Assembly: GCA_050260515.1 (NCBI GenBank)
Contig: JBLNCI010000016.1
Span: 111,810-175,809 of the forward strand
From: DATJIG01 sp050260515
GTDB taxonomy: Bacteria > Pseudomonadota > Alphaproteobacteria > SMXQ01
Direction: 5' to 3'
DNA: 64,000 bases
Positions 34,334 to 43,660 of the stretch are shown here, one piece after another; positions within the stretch are counted from its first letter, which is position 1; the number at the start of each line of letters is the position of its first letter. A program made the translations under genes and the position numbers. The notes beneath the pieces are model-generated. The model saw only the letters and a program-made list of their open reading frames with translations, had not been told where the DNA came from and searched no databases.

Positions 34334-34343
34334 ATATTAATAT
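34334..34343. promoter_or_regulatory. AT-only palindrome in the radical SAM / flippase divergent region
   Basis: ATATTAATAT is a perfect 10-bp palindrome made only of A and T within the 149-base gap between divergently transcribed genes, in a GC-rich neighbourhood. It may contain the -10 elements of one or both promoters or an operator. Confidence 0.35.
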
Positions 34344-34406
34344 TACCGGAAAAGGACCCTGAACGCCGCGATTTTCCGGTTCATTGCCGGCTCTTCTTGA
34401 TCGCGG

Positions 34407-36002
34407 ATGACTGGCGTCGAGGCTGAACATCAGCGGCGGAGACCCTCGTTGACGTCCACAAGCGCCGGCGGCATTCGGCGGAGGCTTTTCTTGAGCTTCA
34501 ACGCCATGTCGCTAGTCATCTTGCTGCGGGTCGCTCAGCAGGTCGTCCTGGTGCCGATCCTCATCAGCGGCTGGGGTGTGCGGCTCTACGAAGATTGGAT
34601 CGTCCTTTTCTCGGCGGTTAGCATGCTGACGATGATCGATCTCGGCATGCAGATCTATTTCGGGAATGCGATGTTGATCGCATGGTCGAGGGGGAATCTC
34701 GCCGAATATCGCCGTCACTTCGCGGTCGCGATGGGCTTTTACGCATCGGTCCTGGTTGCGACCGCAGCGGTGCTCGCGGCGATTGCGATTCCGCTGGCGA
34801 ACCATCTCTTTGCGCAGCTTCATGTCATGACGGGTGCTTCCGCCATGTGGACGGCGGTTGTCCTCGCCGCCTCGACGCTTGGCCTCGTTCCTTTCGGAAT
34901 GCTGACGGCCGTCTATCGGGCTCACGGAGACTACAGCCGGGGCGCAACCATCGGAATCGTTACTGAGAGCCTCCGCGGACTCGGCGTCTGCACGGTCGCC
35001 CTGCTGGGAGGTTCACCGCTCGCCGCGGCCCTCGTCTATCTTTCAATGGCCGCGCTATCCTGGGCCGCCGTCGTATTCGACCAGAGGCGAACGTATCGCG
35101 AGCGGTTGCTATCCGTGACCCTCCCGACCCGCAGCGAAGCAATCGAGACCGTCCATCGCTCGTCCCTCTATATGGCGCCAACTCTGGCGACGCCGATCGT
35201 GATAAACGGCCCCGTCCTGCTGATGGGTTTTCTTCAATCCGCGCCGGGTGCCGTGGTGGCATTCACGATCACGCGCACACTTACGGGATTTATGCGGCAG
35301 ATCGTCAGCCAGTTCTCGCACCCGATCGGCGCCGAGCTGTCGCGGCTCGAGGCGTCGGGGGAACGAGCAAAGATGAGACGCTTGTTTGGGGCGGCGGGGC
35401 GATTCGTGTCCGGTGCGGCCGGGCTTCTCGGCGGTTTTATCCTCGTCGCCGGTGCGCCGTTCATCCGCTTATGGACCCACGGCGAGATCGATTCCGAAGG
35501 GCCGCTGCTCGTCATCTTCGTGGTCACGATCATCCTCATGGCGCCCGCGCAGGTCGCGCTGATGATGTTCCAGTACAACAACCGGCCCACCGTCCTCGCC
35601 GTGTCGCACGGTCTCTATGCGGCTGGCACGGTGTTGCTGTGCGTGCTGCTCGTCGGCCGCTTCTCGGCACTCGGGGCTGCGCTCTCGGTGGGAATAGCCG
35701 AATGCCTCTCGGTCGGCTTTCTCCTGCCGTTCGCCGCGTCGCGCGATATGTCGGTCCGGATGGGAGGCTATTATGGCCTGTCCTACTTTGTCGCCATTGT
35801 CGCGCTGGCCGTCGGGTATGGCGCGGCGTGGGCACTCGCACGGATGGTGTCGGCAGAGAGCGTCGTCGGATTCCTGACGCTCGGAGCCTTGTGGTCGCTC
35901 GCGGTGGCGCCGGCAGCTCTGTTCCTGATCGTCGGCAAGGAGGAGCGCGCGTGGTTTCTCCGGCGGTTGCGGTCGCGACTTGCGCCGCAGGAGGTGGCAT
36001 GA
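34407..36002 (+). CDS. Wzx-like polysaccharide flippase
   Basis: 531 residues with about 12-14 hydrophobic segments spread over the whole length (first at about 30-50, SLVILLRVAQQVVLVPILIS), no signal peptide and no soluble domain. This pattern fits MATE/PST-type flippases that move undecaprenyl-linked repeats across the inner membrane. Assignment rests on topology and context more than on a sharp motif. It is the only flippase candidate in the locus. Confidence 0.75.
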   Translation: MTGVEAEHQRRRPSLTSTSAGGIRRRLFLSFNAMSLVILLRVAQQVVLVPILISGWGVRLYEDWIVLFSAVSMLTMIDLGMQIYFGNAMLIAWSRGNLAEYRRHFAVAMGFYASVLVATAAVLAAIAIPLANHLFAQLHVMTGASAMWTAVVLAASTLGLVPFGMLTAVYRAHGDYSRGATIGIVTESLRGLGVCTVALLGGSPLAAALVYLSMAALSWAAVVFDQRRTYRERLLSVTLPTRSEAIETVHRSSLYMAPTLATPIVINGPVLLMGFLQSAPGAVVAFTITRTLTGFMRQIVSQFSHPIGAELSRLEASGERAKMRRLFGAAGRFVSGAAGLLGGFILVAGAPFIRLWTHGEIDSEGPLLVIFVVTIILMAPAQVALMMFQYNNRPTVLAVSHGLYAAGTVLLCVLLVGRFSALGAALSVGIAECLSVGFLLPFAASRDMSVRMGGYYGLSYFVAIVALAVGYGAAWALARMVSAESVVGFLTLGALWSLAVAPAALFLIVGKEERAWFLRRLRSRLAPQEVA

Positions 36003-36074
36003 GGATGGGTAGCTCTTGGGGGTGTTTGCGCACCGGGTGCTGGCCATCTGCGCCGATCGGATGTGCCGCTCACG

Positions 36075-36926
36075 ATGGAGGGGTGTGTGGGCCGTCTTAG
36101 CTTCCTTCTCAGCGCGACCCGCAAGATCGTCTCTCGGCAGGACACGCGATGCCCGAACTGTGGCGGCCTGACCAAGTTGCTGGGAGGGAAGAGACTTGTC
36201 CTGCAGCTGCGGAAGTGCCTCGTTTGCCAACTGATGTTCCGCTATCCCAAGGACGACGCGACCGATAACGCGGCGTTCTACCAGTCCGCGTATCGCGATC
36301 CGACGGCGACGGACCTGCCCGATCCGGCCGACTTGCCCACGCACATCGCAACGAATTTTGCCTCTATAGCGCGCGATCTCACGCCGCACATCGAGCTCAT
36401 CCGCACCCTCACGAAATCGGGGCGCGTTCTCGACTATGGTTGCTCATGGGGATACGGGCCCTACCAGCTGCAGGGGGCCGGATACGAGGTGCTGGGCTAC
36501 GAAATCTCGGCGCCGCGCGCCGAGTACGGACGCCGGCATCTTTCCGTCGACATCACCCCATCGCTGGATGCGGTGCCGAGCGGATCGTTCGACGTGATTT
36601 ACAGTGCGCACGTCCTCGAACACATACCGGATCCCAAGATCGCGTTCCGCGACTTCCAACGGCTGCTGAAGCGTGACGGCGTGCTCGTGCTGTATGTGCC
36701 CAACGCCGGGTCCAATGCCGCCCGTCGGTTGGGCACAGCGTGGGGACCGATGATCGGCGAGAAGCACGTTCTCGCGCTCACCGCCGAATTCTTCGAGCGG
36801 AACCTGACGCCGTACGGTTTTCGCTTGCTGTTCAACAGCGCGCCGTACGATGAGCCCGCCCGCCCGCTGAGCGAATCGCCGCCGCTCGAGGGCGAGGAAC
36901 TGCTCGTCATCGGTCGCCGCAGCTAA
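36075..36926 (+). CDS. Class I SAM-dependent methyltransferase with N-terminal zinc-ribbon-like part
   Basis: 283 residues. Cysteine pairs CPNC and CLVC (about 27-50) suggest a small zinc ribbon, followed by a Rossmann methyltransferase with VLDYGCSWGYGPYQL as motif I and VIYSAHVLEHIPDP as motif IV/V. This arrangement is common in sugar methyltransferases of surface-polysaccharide loci. The ATG at 36075 is preferred; a GTG at 36063 is also possible. Its stop overlaps the convergent FkbM gene by 4 bases. Confidence 0.82.
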   Translation: MEGCVGRLSFLLSATRKIVSRQDTRCPNCGGLTKLLGGKRLVLQLRKCLVCQLMFRYPKDDATDNAAFYQSAYRDPTATDLPDPADLPTHIATNFASIARDLTPHIELIRTLTKSGRVLDYGCSWGYGPYQLQGAGYEVLGYEISAPRAEYGRRHLSVDITPSLDAVPSGSFDVIYSAHVLEHIPDPKIAFRDFQRLLKRDGVLVLYVPNAGSNAARRLGTAWGPMIGEKHVLALTAEFFERNLTPYGFRLLFNSAPYDEPARPLSESPPLEGEELLVIGRRS

Positions 36927-37747
36927 CGCCCTCTCGTCCGTAGCTGCGCTCCGATCGTCGGCAAAAGCGCAAGGGTAGCGTTCGGCACGTATAGATAGTT
37001 GTTGATATACACGTTCTCGGTCGCAACATTCGCCGGATCGCGATCTCTGTCCTGAAGTGCCGCGATATGGCGCAGCTCGTCGTGCTGCACATAGAAGCCG
37101 CGGTATCCGAGTTCTTCCAGCATTGCTCGAACGCGCGCCGGCGCGCCGGGATTGTGACGATCCTCCGACTCGATCAGCAGGATCGGCTGGTTTCGCGAGA
37201 TCGTATCGGCAGCTCCGCGCAGGACTGATTCCTCGTGACCCTCGACGTCGATCTTGATGAATGCGACGTCGTCGAGCTGGAAGGAGTCCAGCGTGCGCAG
37301 CGGCACGTCGCGGGTTCGGATGCGTCGGCGGTCGCGCGCCTCGACGAGGGTGTTCGCCGCCTCGACGGTGGCGATACCCGTGTTGTCGTCGACGTAGCGA
37401 AAGGTCGTCGACCCCGACCGGTCCGAGAGGGCGGCCGATTCGAGACGCACCGCTGGACCGAGCAGGCGGCGGAGATGCGGCCACAGGTCGAGGTTCGGTT
37501 CGAACGCCACCACCGCGCGCGAGTGCTTCGCCATCGAGAACGTGTACTCACCCATGTTCGCGCCGATGTCGACCGACAGCATGTCGCGGCGGCACAGCAG
37601 CGGAAGGAGCCGATGTTCCGGCTCGAACTGCAACCGCCGGAAGGCCATCCTGTAGTTGAGCCACAGGGCCGGGGCGTGACGCCAGAGGACCGTCGCTAGC
37701 GCCCGCTTCGCGCCGGATAGATGGGTGGACACAAATGGCGGCAACAT
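36923..37747 (-). CDS. FkbM family methyltransferase (second of three)
   Basis: 274 residues. LSVDIGANMGEYTFSMA is motif I, VVAFEPN the acidic loop and FIKIDVEGHEESVLRGA the FkbM signature. It is expected to O-methylate a sugar. It is a single minus-strand gene between two plus-strand genes, overlapping the end of one by 4 bases and lying 77 bases from the start of the other. Confidence 0.87.
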   Translation of the reverse strand: MLPPFVSTHLSGAKRALATVLWRHAPALWLNYRMAFRRLQFEPEHRLLPLLCRRDMLSVDIGANMGEYTFSMAKHSRAVVAFEPNLDLWPHLRRLLGPAVRLESAALSDRSGSTTFRYVDDNTGIATVEAANTLVEARDRRRIRTRDVPLRTLDSFQLDDVAFIKIDVEGHEESVLRGAADTISRNQPILLIESEDRHNPGAPARVRAMLEELGYRGFYVQHDELRHIAALQDRDRDPANVATENVYINNYLYVPNATLALLPTIGAQLRTRGR

Positions 37748-37824
37748 GGGAGACGGTCGCGTTGCGGGGCAACTCCCGCCGATGGTAGCCTAAAACCTGC
37801 CACTGAACCCTGCCTGATGGGGCT

Positions 37825-39351
37825 ATGTATCTCCCTGAAAATGCCCTGCGCCCGGCCCCGATCACGGGGAGGCTTCCCGTCAAGGCCGCATCTATAGCGC
37901 TTTCGCTGATCTTCCTTCAGCTCGCCGGCCTCGCGGTGATCGGGACGCAGCTCGTTCCCTTGAGCTGCTTGGCCATCATCGATGTTGCCAGCCTGTTCCT
38001 GCTTGCGCGCTATGGCCTGACCGACGCGAACGCGTTGTCCATCGTTACTGCCGCCGCTTTCCACGTCACGGGCGCCGCCGTCATAAAGCTGTTCCTGGGG
38101 CAGCCGCTGGAGCAATTCCTCGTCGTTCCCGACGAGGCATTCGCCGTCGAGCTGATCTTCGTGATCGCTCTCATCGCCGCGTTCTTTACGCTGAGGGTCG
38201 TTCGCATCCCGAACCTTTTCCCTGAAAGGATCACCTCTCCGGAAGTGCTCAGGAACGTCGCCGTCGCTACCACCCTTCTGCATGTCGCGCTGAATCTCGT
38301 CTTCATCACCCAGACCGTCGCTCTGAACACGCAGTTCGGCGAGTCCGACCCGATCTCCAACCCGTTCCTCATTGCGATTCGCGGGTTCGGAACGCTGGGG
38401 CTCGTGTGCGCCACCGGGCGCGCCGTCCTGATCTCGAATCGGTGGAAGCTGTTCGATCCGCTGTCGTTCCTCATTGTCGCACTCAACGTGGCGCTGGGGT
38501 TGGCGTCAAACTCCCGCGAAGGTGTCGGCGCTCCGCTCGTCGCCGTGTTCGTCACGGCGATCGCGTTCGGCTACCGCTTTCACCTCAGGACGCTCGTCGC
38601 AGGCGGACTGTTCGCCTTCGTCGCGGTCGCTTACATATCCCCGGCGTTGCTCATCGTCCGCGCCGATCGCGATACACTGGGGCCGGTGGATCGCGCGATC
38701 CGGGTCTCCGAGATTGTCTACGATTACATCACGCAATCGCCCCGTGTTGCCGAATACGAAACTGCCCTGAGCGGGAACGCGGCGAGCGGGCTGGCGCACT
38801 ACTTCGGCTTCTATCAAACCCTTGCGGACCGGTTCGCGCTTGTGCAGACCGTCGACCTGGTGGTCGACGGGATCGACCGGCATGGGGCGATGGACGTCGA
38901 TGAGCTTCCGGACGTCTTGCCGCAGCTCATCCCCGGTGTCGTCCTGTCGTTCTTCGGATACGAGCGGCCGCCGTCGATCTCCCCGGGCGACATCGTGAGT
39001 TGGGCCGCCGGCCTCCAGCCATACGGGTTCCTATCGAATCTCGCTGTACCGGGAAATGCCGAGGCGTACGCCGTCGGTGGCTTCCCCGCGGTGTTCTACC
39101 GCATGTTCTTCGCGTATCTCGTTTGTTACGCCGCCATCTACCTCTGTGGTGGCGCTGACATGCGATTCAACGTGCTCGCCATCACCGTGTTCCTGCTGTT
39201 CCTGAGTCCCTCCAACGGCTACCCGGCCGGCCCGCTGTACTACTTCGCGCTGCGTATCCTGCCGCAGTTTGCAATATCGTACTTCCTGATCATTAAGGTG
39301 GCCGGCCTGTTCGTGCGCGCGAAACCGTCTGCCGCCCCCGTCACCGGCTGA
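37825..39351 (+). CDS. Wzy-like polysaccharide polymerase candidate
   Basis: 508 residues with around ten to twelve hydrophobic segments and one large loop in the second half (about 285-395). That is the usual topology of Wzy-type polymerases. No sequence motif gives a firm family. Its place next to the flippase, methyltransferases and transferases supports polymerisation of the repeat unit. The other candidate is the ligase-family protein at 20041. Confidence 0.65.
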   Translation: MYLPENALRPAPITGRLPVKAASIALSLIFLQLAGLAVIGTQLVPLSCLAIIDVASLFLLARYGLTDANALSIVTAAAFHVTGAAVIKLFLGQPLEQFLVVPDEAFAVELIFVIALIAAFFTLRVVRIPNLFPERITSPEVLRNVAVATTLLHVALNLVFITQTVALNTQFGESDPISNPFLIAIRGFGTLGLVCATGRAVLISNRWKLFDPLSFLIVALNVALGLASNSREGVGAPLVAVFVTAIAFGYRFHLRTLVAGGLFAFVAVAYISPALLIVRADRDTLGPVDRAIRVSEIVYDYITQSPRVAEYETALSGNAASGLAHYFGFYQTLADRFALVQTVDLVVDGIDRHGAMDVDELPDVLPQLIPGVVLSFFGYERPPSISPGDIVSWAAGLQPYGFLSNLAVPGNAEAYAVGGFPAVFYRMFFAYLVCYAAIYLCGGADMRFNVLAITVFLLFLSPSNGYPAGPLYYFALRILPQFAISYFLIIKVAGLFVRAKPSAAPVTG

Positions 39352-39364
39352 CCGGATCGCCCCG

Positions 39365-41950
39365 ATGAGCGCGCCGGCGGAGCAGAGCATGAGGCGCCGC
39401 GACTTCCTGCTGACCTCGGGACTGGGACTGGCGGCGGCCGTGCCACCCCAGCCGGCGCTCGCGGCGGGAGGTCCGGTCGTCAATGCCTCCGATCTCGGCG
39501 CTCGCGGCGACGGGGTCGCCGACGACACGGCTGCCCTGCAGCGAGCGGTCGACCGTGCGCTGGCAGACGGCGCCTCCTGCTTCATCCCGGCTGGCGTCTA
39601 TCGCATTACGAAGCCGCTGGTGGTGGGAGACGCCCGGTCGCGCCAGAACCACCAGGGGTTCACGCTGCAGGGCGCGGGGCAGGGGACGTCCCAGGGCGGA
39701 ATCGGCGGCACGACCATCGTGCTGGCCACCGCGGGCCACCGTGCCATTGTCCAGCTCGAGAAGAATGTCTGGCGCCGCTGCGCGGTCCGCGATCTCGGGC
39801 TGGAATGTGCCATCGACGGCGGCGCCGACTACGGACTGCTCTTCGCCAGCACGGAATTCTCCGGGCACACCGTCTACAACGTGGGCGTGCGCCGCGCGAA
39901 GACGGCGTTCGGCATTCTCGTCGGCACCGGACGCAACGGCGAATTCACCCTGTTCGACAATTGCGCGGCGTGGAACGTCTCGACCTTCTACTACACGAAT
40001 GCCGGACAGGCGTACGTGCAGCATTTCCACCACTGCAGCTGCCTGTTGTCGGCGGGTGGGACCTACTTCCACCTCGATCTCGGCAGCGGCGGCGGCGGAT
40101 TGAACGTGGTCGACTTCAACGCCACCGGCGAGTCGACGGGCGCGACGTCGAATACGCTGCTGGTGCGGAATGTCGGCAGCGATTCCTGCCTGAACTTCCT
40201 CGGCGGCCGCATCGAGCATCTGACGCGGCTCTACGAATGCGTCGCCGGCTCGACCAATCTCCACGTCACGGCGTCGATCACCGGAATGCAGATCGGCGTC
40301 GACGCGATGGGGGCCGAGACCGCCGATGCGGCCTCCGCCTTCATGACCGTCTCCGGCGCTCCAGATGTGCTCGCGATCGATTCCTGCTCCTTCTTCGGCG
40401 ACACCGGCCGCGAGGCGATTGACATCGCCAACGACGCGGGCAGCCTGCTGTTTCGCGGGTGCTATTTCTCGGACTTCCGGCGTATGCCGCGAGTCCTCTC
40501 CACGTTCGACAGCCGTCGGGCCGAAACCGTCTTCGACGAATGTCGCGCCACGGTGCCGTTCTCGAACGGCCCGGGCAAACGTCCGGGAAACCGCCCGTTC
40601 GCCTTCGAGCGGCGCCAGCGCGACGGGGTGTCCCCGCCCGGGCGCCGCGAGACCTTCTCTCAGAACGCCTGGGTCCAGTCCGGGCGTCCGCGCAATCTGC
40701 TGGCGTGCCCGCACTTCACCGGCCGGAACGGCGCGGGCATCGCCGCAGATCCGCCGTGGGTCCACTTCGGCGAGTCCCGCTCGTTTGCGGCCTTCGACGC
40801 CAATCAGAACGGCCCGCGAGCGGAGAATCCATCACCGTGGGCGAAGCTCGTCGAATTGCAGCCCCGCAGCGGAGTGTTCCAGGACATCGCGGCAGTCGAC
40901 CTGTCCGCCCAAGGCGCGGGCTTCGACTTCAACGGGGTCGGCTTTCAGCAGGTTGTCTACGAAGCGATGCTGACTCGCATCGCCGGGCGCGGCGCCATCG
41001 CATTCTCGCTGGTCGACTCGGACGACGGCACGGCTTACGACGAGGTCGTGCTGACGACCACGAGCGATCGCCGATATCCGCGGCTGGTCTCTCTGGCGGC
41101 CACCGTCGCGCGCAAGCCACGGCCGTCCCACGTGCGGTTGAGAATCGAAAACCGGTCGGCGCAGGCGATCAGCCTCGAATTCGCGTGGCAGTCCGCCGCC
41201 GACGAGGACGATCCCGCATTCGCACCGAACGCCGGCGGCACGGCTCACACCCGCTGGGGCCTCAGCGCCGAAAGCGGACGGTTCTGGAGCCGTCTGTCGC
41301 TTCCGTACAAGCCCGACACTTTCGGCAGTGCGATGGACAACCCGCCCGGAGACGCCCAGTCGGACATGTACCTGTCCGAGACGACCGAGCGGCTGACCTA
41401 TTCGGCGAACGGCCGGTGGTGGAGCGGCCCCCGCTGCACAAGCGCTGCCGCTGTCCCGACGTTCGGCCGGTGGGCGCGTGGCGATATCGTCTACAACGCG
41501 GAGCCTGCGTCGGGCGGATCGCTCGGCTGGGTCCAGACGACCCCGGGCGATATCGCCACGGACGAGATGTGGAAGCCGCGGACCCTCTACCCCGCCGGCG
41601 CGCGCGTTCATGCGGCAGAGTCCGTCTATCGCTGCGCGCAGTCGGGCATATCGGGCGATGCCATGCCCACCGGCCGCGCCGCGGCCATCAAAGACGGCTC
41701 CTGCCTGTGGACTTACGCCGGCGCCTTGGCGCCTGCGGCGTGCGGAAGAGCATGGGTGGCCACAACCGGCTACACGCCGGGCGATGAGGTGCATCGAGAG
41801 GGCAGCGTCTATCGCTGCCTCTCCGCAGGGGTATCCGGGACCTCGGGGCCGTCCGGCGCCGCGGCGGCGATCCGTGACGGAGGCGCGGTGTGGCGTTTTG
41901 TCGGCCCGCTCGCGCGGTTCGCGGCCTTCGGCCGCATCGAGGCCGAATAG
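39365..41950 (+). CDS. Tat-exported beta-helix protein, pectate lyase-like, with tandem C-terminal modules
   Basis: 861 residues. A twin-arginine signal RRRDFLLTSG (about 10-19) precedes a Pectate_lyase_3-type start (VNASDLGARGDGVADDTAALQRAV) and a long right-handed beta-helix-like region. A middle domain (about 430-640) resembles a carbohydrate-binding jelly roll. The C-terminus has two copies of a roughly 55-residue unit, YPAGARVHAAESVYRCAQSG and YTPGDEVHREGSVYRCLSAG, like small chitin/glycan-binding modules. It probably trims, epimerises or binds the exopolysaccharide in the periplasm or outside. It lies 14 bases after the polymerase candidate. Confidence 0.78.
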   Translation: MSAPAEQSMRRRDFLLTSGLGLAAAVPPQPALAAGGPVVNASDLGARGDGVADDTAALQRAVDRALADGASCFIPAGVYRITKPLVVGDARSRQNHQGFTLQGAGQGTSQGGIGGTTIVLATAGHRAIVQLEKNVWRRCAVRDLGLECAIDGGADYGLLFASTEFSGHTVYNVGVRRAKTAFGILVGTGRNGEFTLFDNCAAWNVSTFYYTNAGQAYVQHFHHCSCLLSAGGTYFHLDLGSGGGGLNVVDFNATGESTGATSNTLLVRNVGSDSCLNFLGGRIEHLTRLYECVAGSTNLHVTASITGMQIGVDAMGAETADAASAFMTVSGAPDVLAIDSCSFFGDTGREAIDIANDAGSLLFRGCYFSDFRRMPRVLSTFDSRRAETVFDECRATVPFSNGPGKRPGNRPFAFERRQRDGVSPPGRRETFSQNAWVQSGRPRNLLACPHFTGRNGAGIAADPPWVHFGESRSFAAFDANQNGPRAENPSPWAKLVELQPRSGVFQDIAAVDLSAQGAGFDFNGVGFQQVVYEAMLTRIAGRGAIAFSLVDSDDGTAYDEVVLTTTSDRRYPRLVSLAATVARKPRPSHVRLRIENRSAQAISLEFAWQSAADEDDPAFAPNAGGTAHTRWGLSAESGRFWSRLSLPYKPDTFGSAMDNPPGDAQSDMYLSETTERLTYSANGRWWSGPRCTSAAAVPTFGRWARGDIVYNAEPASGGSLGWVQTTPGDIATDEMWKPRTLYPAGARVHAAESVYRCAQSGISGDAMPTGRAAAIKDGSCLWTYAGALAPAACGRAWVATTGYTPGDEVHREGSVYRCLSAGVSGTSGPSGAAAAIRDGGAVWRFVGPLARFAAFGRIEAE

Positions 41951-42020
41951 CCGCAAGACCGCTGGCGTTCGTAGCCGGATACGGGAATATTGATCTCGTG
42001 ACGAACGGAATTCGGCATCG

Positions 42021-42947
42021 ATGAGCATGGGAACCGAAGGCGCCGTCCTGATCGACAGGCGCGACGGGGCGAGGCTCGCCGTCTCCGTCGTCATCATGAC
42101 CAGGGACGAGGAGCGGAACGTTGGGCCGTGCATCGACAGCGCGCGATGCTGCGACGAGATCGTCGTCCTCGATTCGATGAGCGGCGATGCCACCGCCGTG
42201 ATTGCCCGCGATCGCGGCGCCCGGGTCGTGCAGCGCCCGTTCGACGACTTCGCGACCCACAAGAACTGGGCAATCGACAACGTCGATCTTCGCAATGAGT
42301 GGGTGCTGCTTCTCGACGCCGATGAGCGGGTGACGCCGGAGCTGGCGTCGGAAATCGCCACGGCCATCGCCGCGCCGGGCATCGTCGTCGGCTTCTACGT
42401 GCCGCGCAGGAACATGTTCGGCGGCCGCTGGATCCGTCACGCGGGCATGTACCCGGACTGGAACCTCCGCCTGTTCCGCCGCGGCCACGCCCGCTACGAG
42501 GCGCGCGCCGTCCACGAGCACATGGTGCTGGACGGGCCGCACGGCTTCCTCAGGTCGCCCCTGCTGCACCTCAACGACAACAAGGGGATCGCGCAGTACA
42601 TCGCGCGCCACAACCGCTACTCGTCGATGGAAGCCCAAGAGCTGGTCCGGTATTTCGAGGGCCGCTCGACGGCGGAGCTGAAGCCGAATCTGTTCACGGC
42701 GGGCCCCGAGCGCCGCCGCGCGCTCAAGCACTTCGCCTATCGGCACCTTCCGGCGCTGCCGCTGCTCGTCTTTCTGTGGATGTACGTCGTGAAGCTGGGC
42801 TTCCTCGATGGGCGCGCCGGTCTTCGCTACTGCGCGCTACGTGCGTTCTACGAGCTCTCGGTATGCCTCAAGATCGACGAGCTCCGGGCATCGCGTGTCG
42901 CTCAGGACGTCGACGGCGCGACGCGCGAGAACAGGAAATCGGCCTGA
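42021..42947 (+). CDS. Glycosyltransferase family 2 (WaaE/KdtX-like)
   Basis: 308 residues, GT-A fold. AVSVVIMTRDEERNVGPCID opens the domain, the metal-binding motif is LLLDADERV, and YPDWNLRLFRRG with AVHEHMV is typical of the WaaE-like subgroup. The C-terminal part (PALPLLVFLWMYVVKLGF) is hydrophobic and may dock to the membrane. It probably adds a glucose or similar residue. The last 46 bases overlap the convergent FkbM gene. Confidence 0.88.
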   Translation: MSMGTEGAVLIDRRDGARLAVSVVIMTRDEERNVGPCIDSARCCDEIVVLDSMSGDATAVIARDRGARVVQRPFDDFATHKNWAIDNVDLRNEWVLLLDADERVTPELASEIATAIAAPGIVVGFYVPRRNMFGGRWIRHAGMYPDWNLRLFRRGHARYEARAVHEHMVLDGPHGFLRSPLLHLNDNKGIAQYIARHNRYSSMEAQELVRYFEGRSTAELKPNLFTAGPERRRALKHFAYRHLPALPLLVFLWMYVVKLGFLDGRAGLRYCALRAFYELSVCLKIDELRASRVAQDVDGATRENRKSA

Positions 42948-43660
42948 AGCAGGCGGTGGCCGCGGCCGTACTGCAGATTGTAGATCGAGGCGATCGCAAA
43001 CCCGCGCTGCGCGAGATACGCGATCACCTCATGGCACAGGCTCTGCCCGGTGTAGAGCTCCACGAACGACAGCTCGACGCAGATATCCGAGAATCGCTGA
43101 AGCAGTTCGCCACACCCGCGCAGCACCTCGAGCTCGGCGCCCTGGACGTCGATCTTCAGCAGCGCAGGCTCGGCGATGTCCTTCGACGACAGCATCTCCG
43201 GCAGCGGGGCGATCGGCACGATCGCGTGTCCGACCTCGTCGGTCCCCGGGAATGCCTCCGTCATGGTCGGCGAGATCGGCAGCAGCGACGAGCTGTCGAG
43301 CCGGCGCGACAGGTGGATCGCCACGTCGCCACGCCGGTTGCCCACGGCCGAGCGGATCAGGGTGACCTTGTCGTCGCCCGCGAAGAGCCGCGAGAATGTG
43401 TCGGCCGCTTGGGCCAGTGGCTCGAAGGCGTAGATCCTGGCCTGCGGGTACAGGGATCGGCAGAGAAGGGCGAACTGGCCGACGTTGGCGCCGACATCGA
43501 CGATCATGAGCGGCTTCAGCCCGCGCAGGGCGCCGCGGTGTTCGATCGCCGCGGCGACGCCTTGGCGCAGCCCGCGGCGAAACAGGCGATGGCCGACGAG
43601 CATCGAGCCCTTCACCAGCTTTCGGGCGATTTGTCGGAGAAGGAATCCTCGCGCGCTCAT
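42902..43660 (-). CDS. FkbM family methyltransferase (third of three)
   Basis: 252 residues. MIVDVGANVGQFALLCRSL is motif I, IYAFEPL the acidic loop and LLKIDVQGAELEVLRGC the FkbM signature. Its ATG at 43660 overlaps the stop of the WcaI-like gene (ATGA), so the two are coupled. Its 3' end overlaps the GT2 gene on the other strand by 46 bases. Confidence 0.88.
   Translation of the reverse strand: MSARGFLLRQIARKLVKGSMLVGHRLFRRGLRQGVAAAIEHRGALRGLKPLMIVDVGANVGQFALLCRSLYPQARIYAFEPLAQAADTFSRLFAGDDKVTLIRSAVGNRRGDVAIHLSRRLDSSSLLPISPTMTEAFPGTDEVGHAIVPIAPLPEMLSSKDIAEPALLKIDVQGAELEVLRGCGELLQRFSDICVELSFVELYTGQSLCHEVIAYLAQRGFAIASIYNLQYGRGHRLLQADFLFSRVAPSTS

Noticed and set aside
37825..39351. Assignment as an exosortase or other transporter
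   Set aside because: No exosortase Cys/Arg motif and no PEP-CTERM genes are present; topology and context fit a Wzy-like polymerase better.
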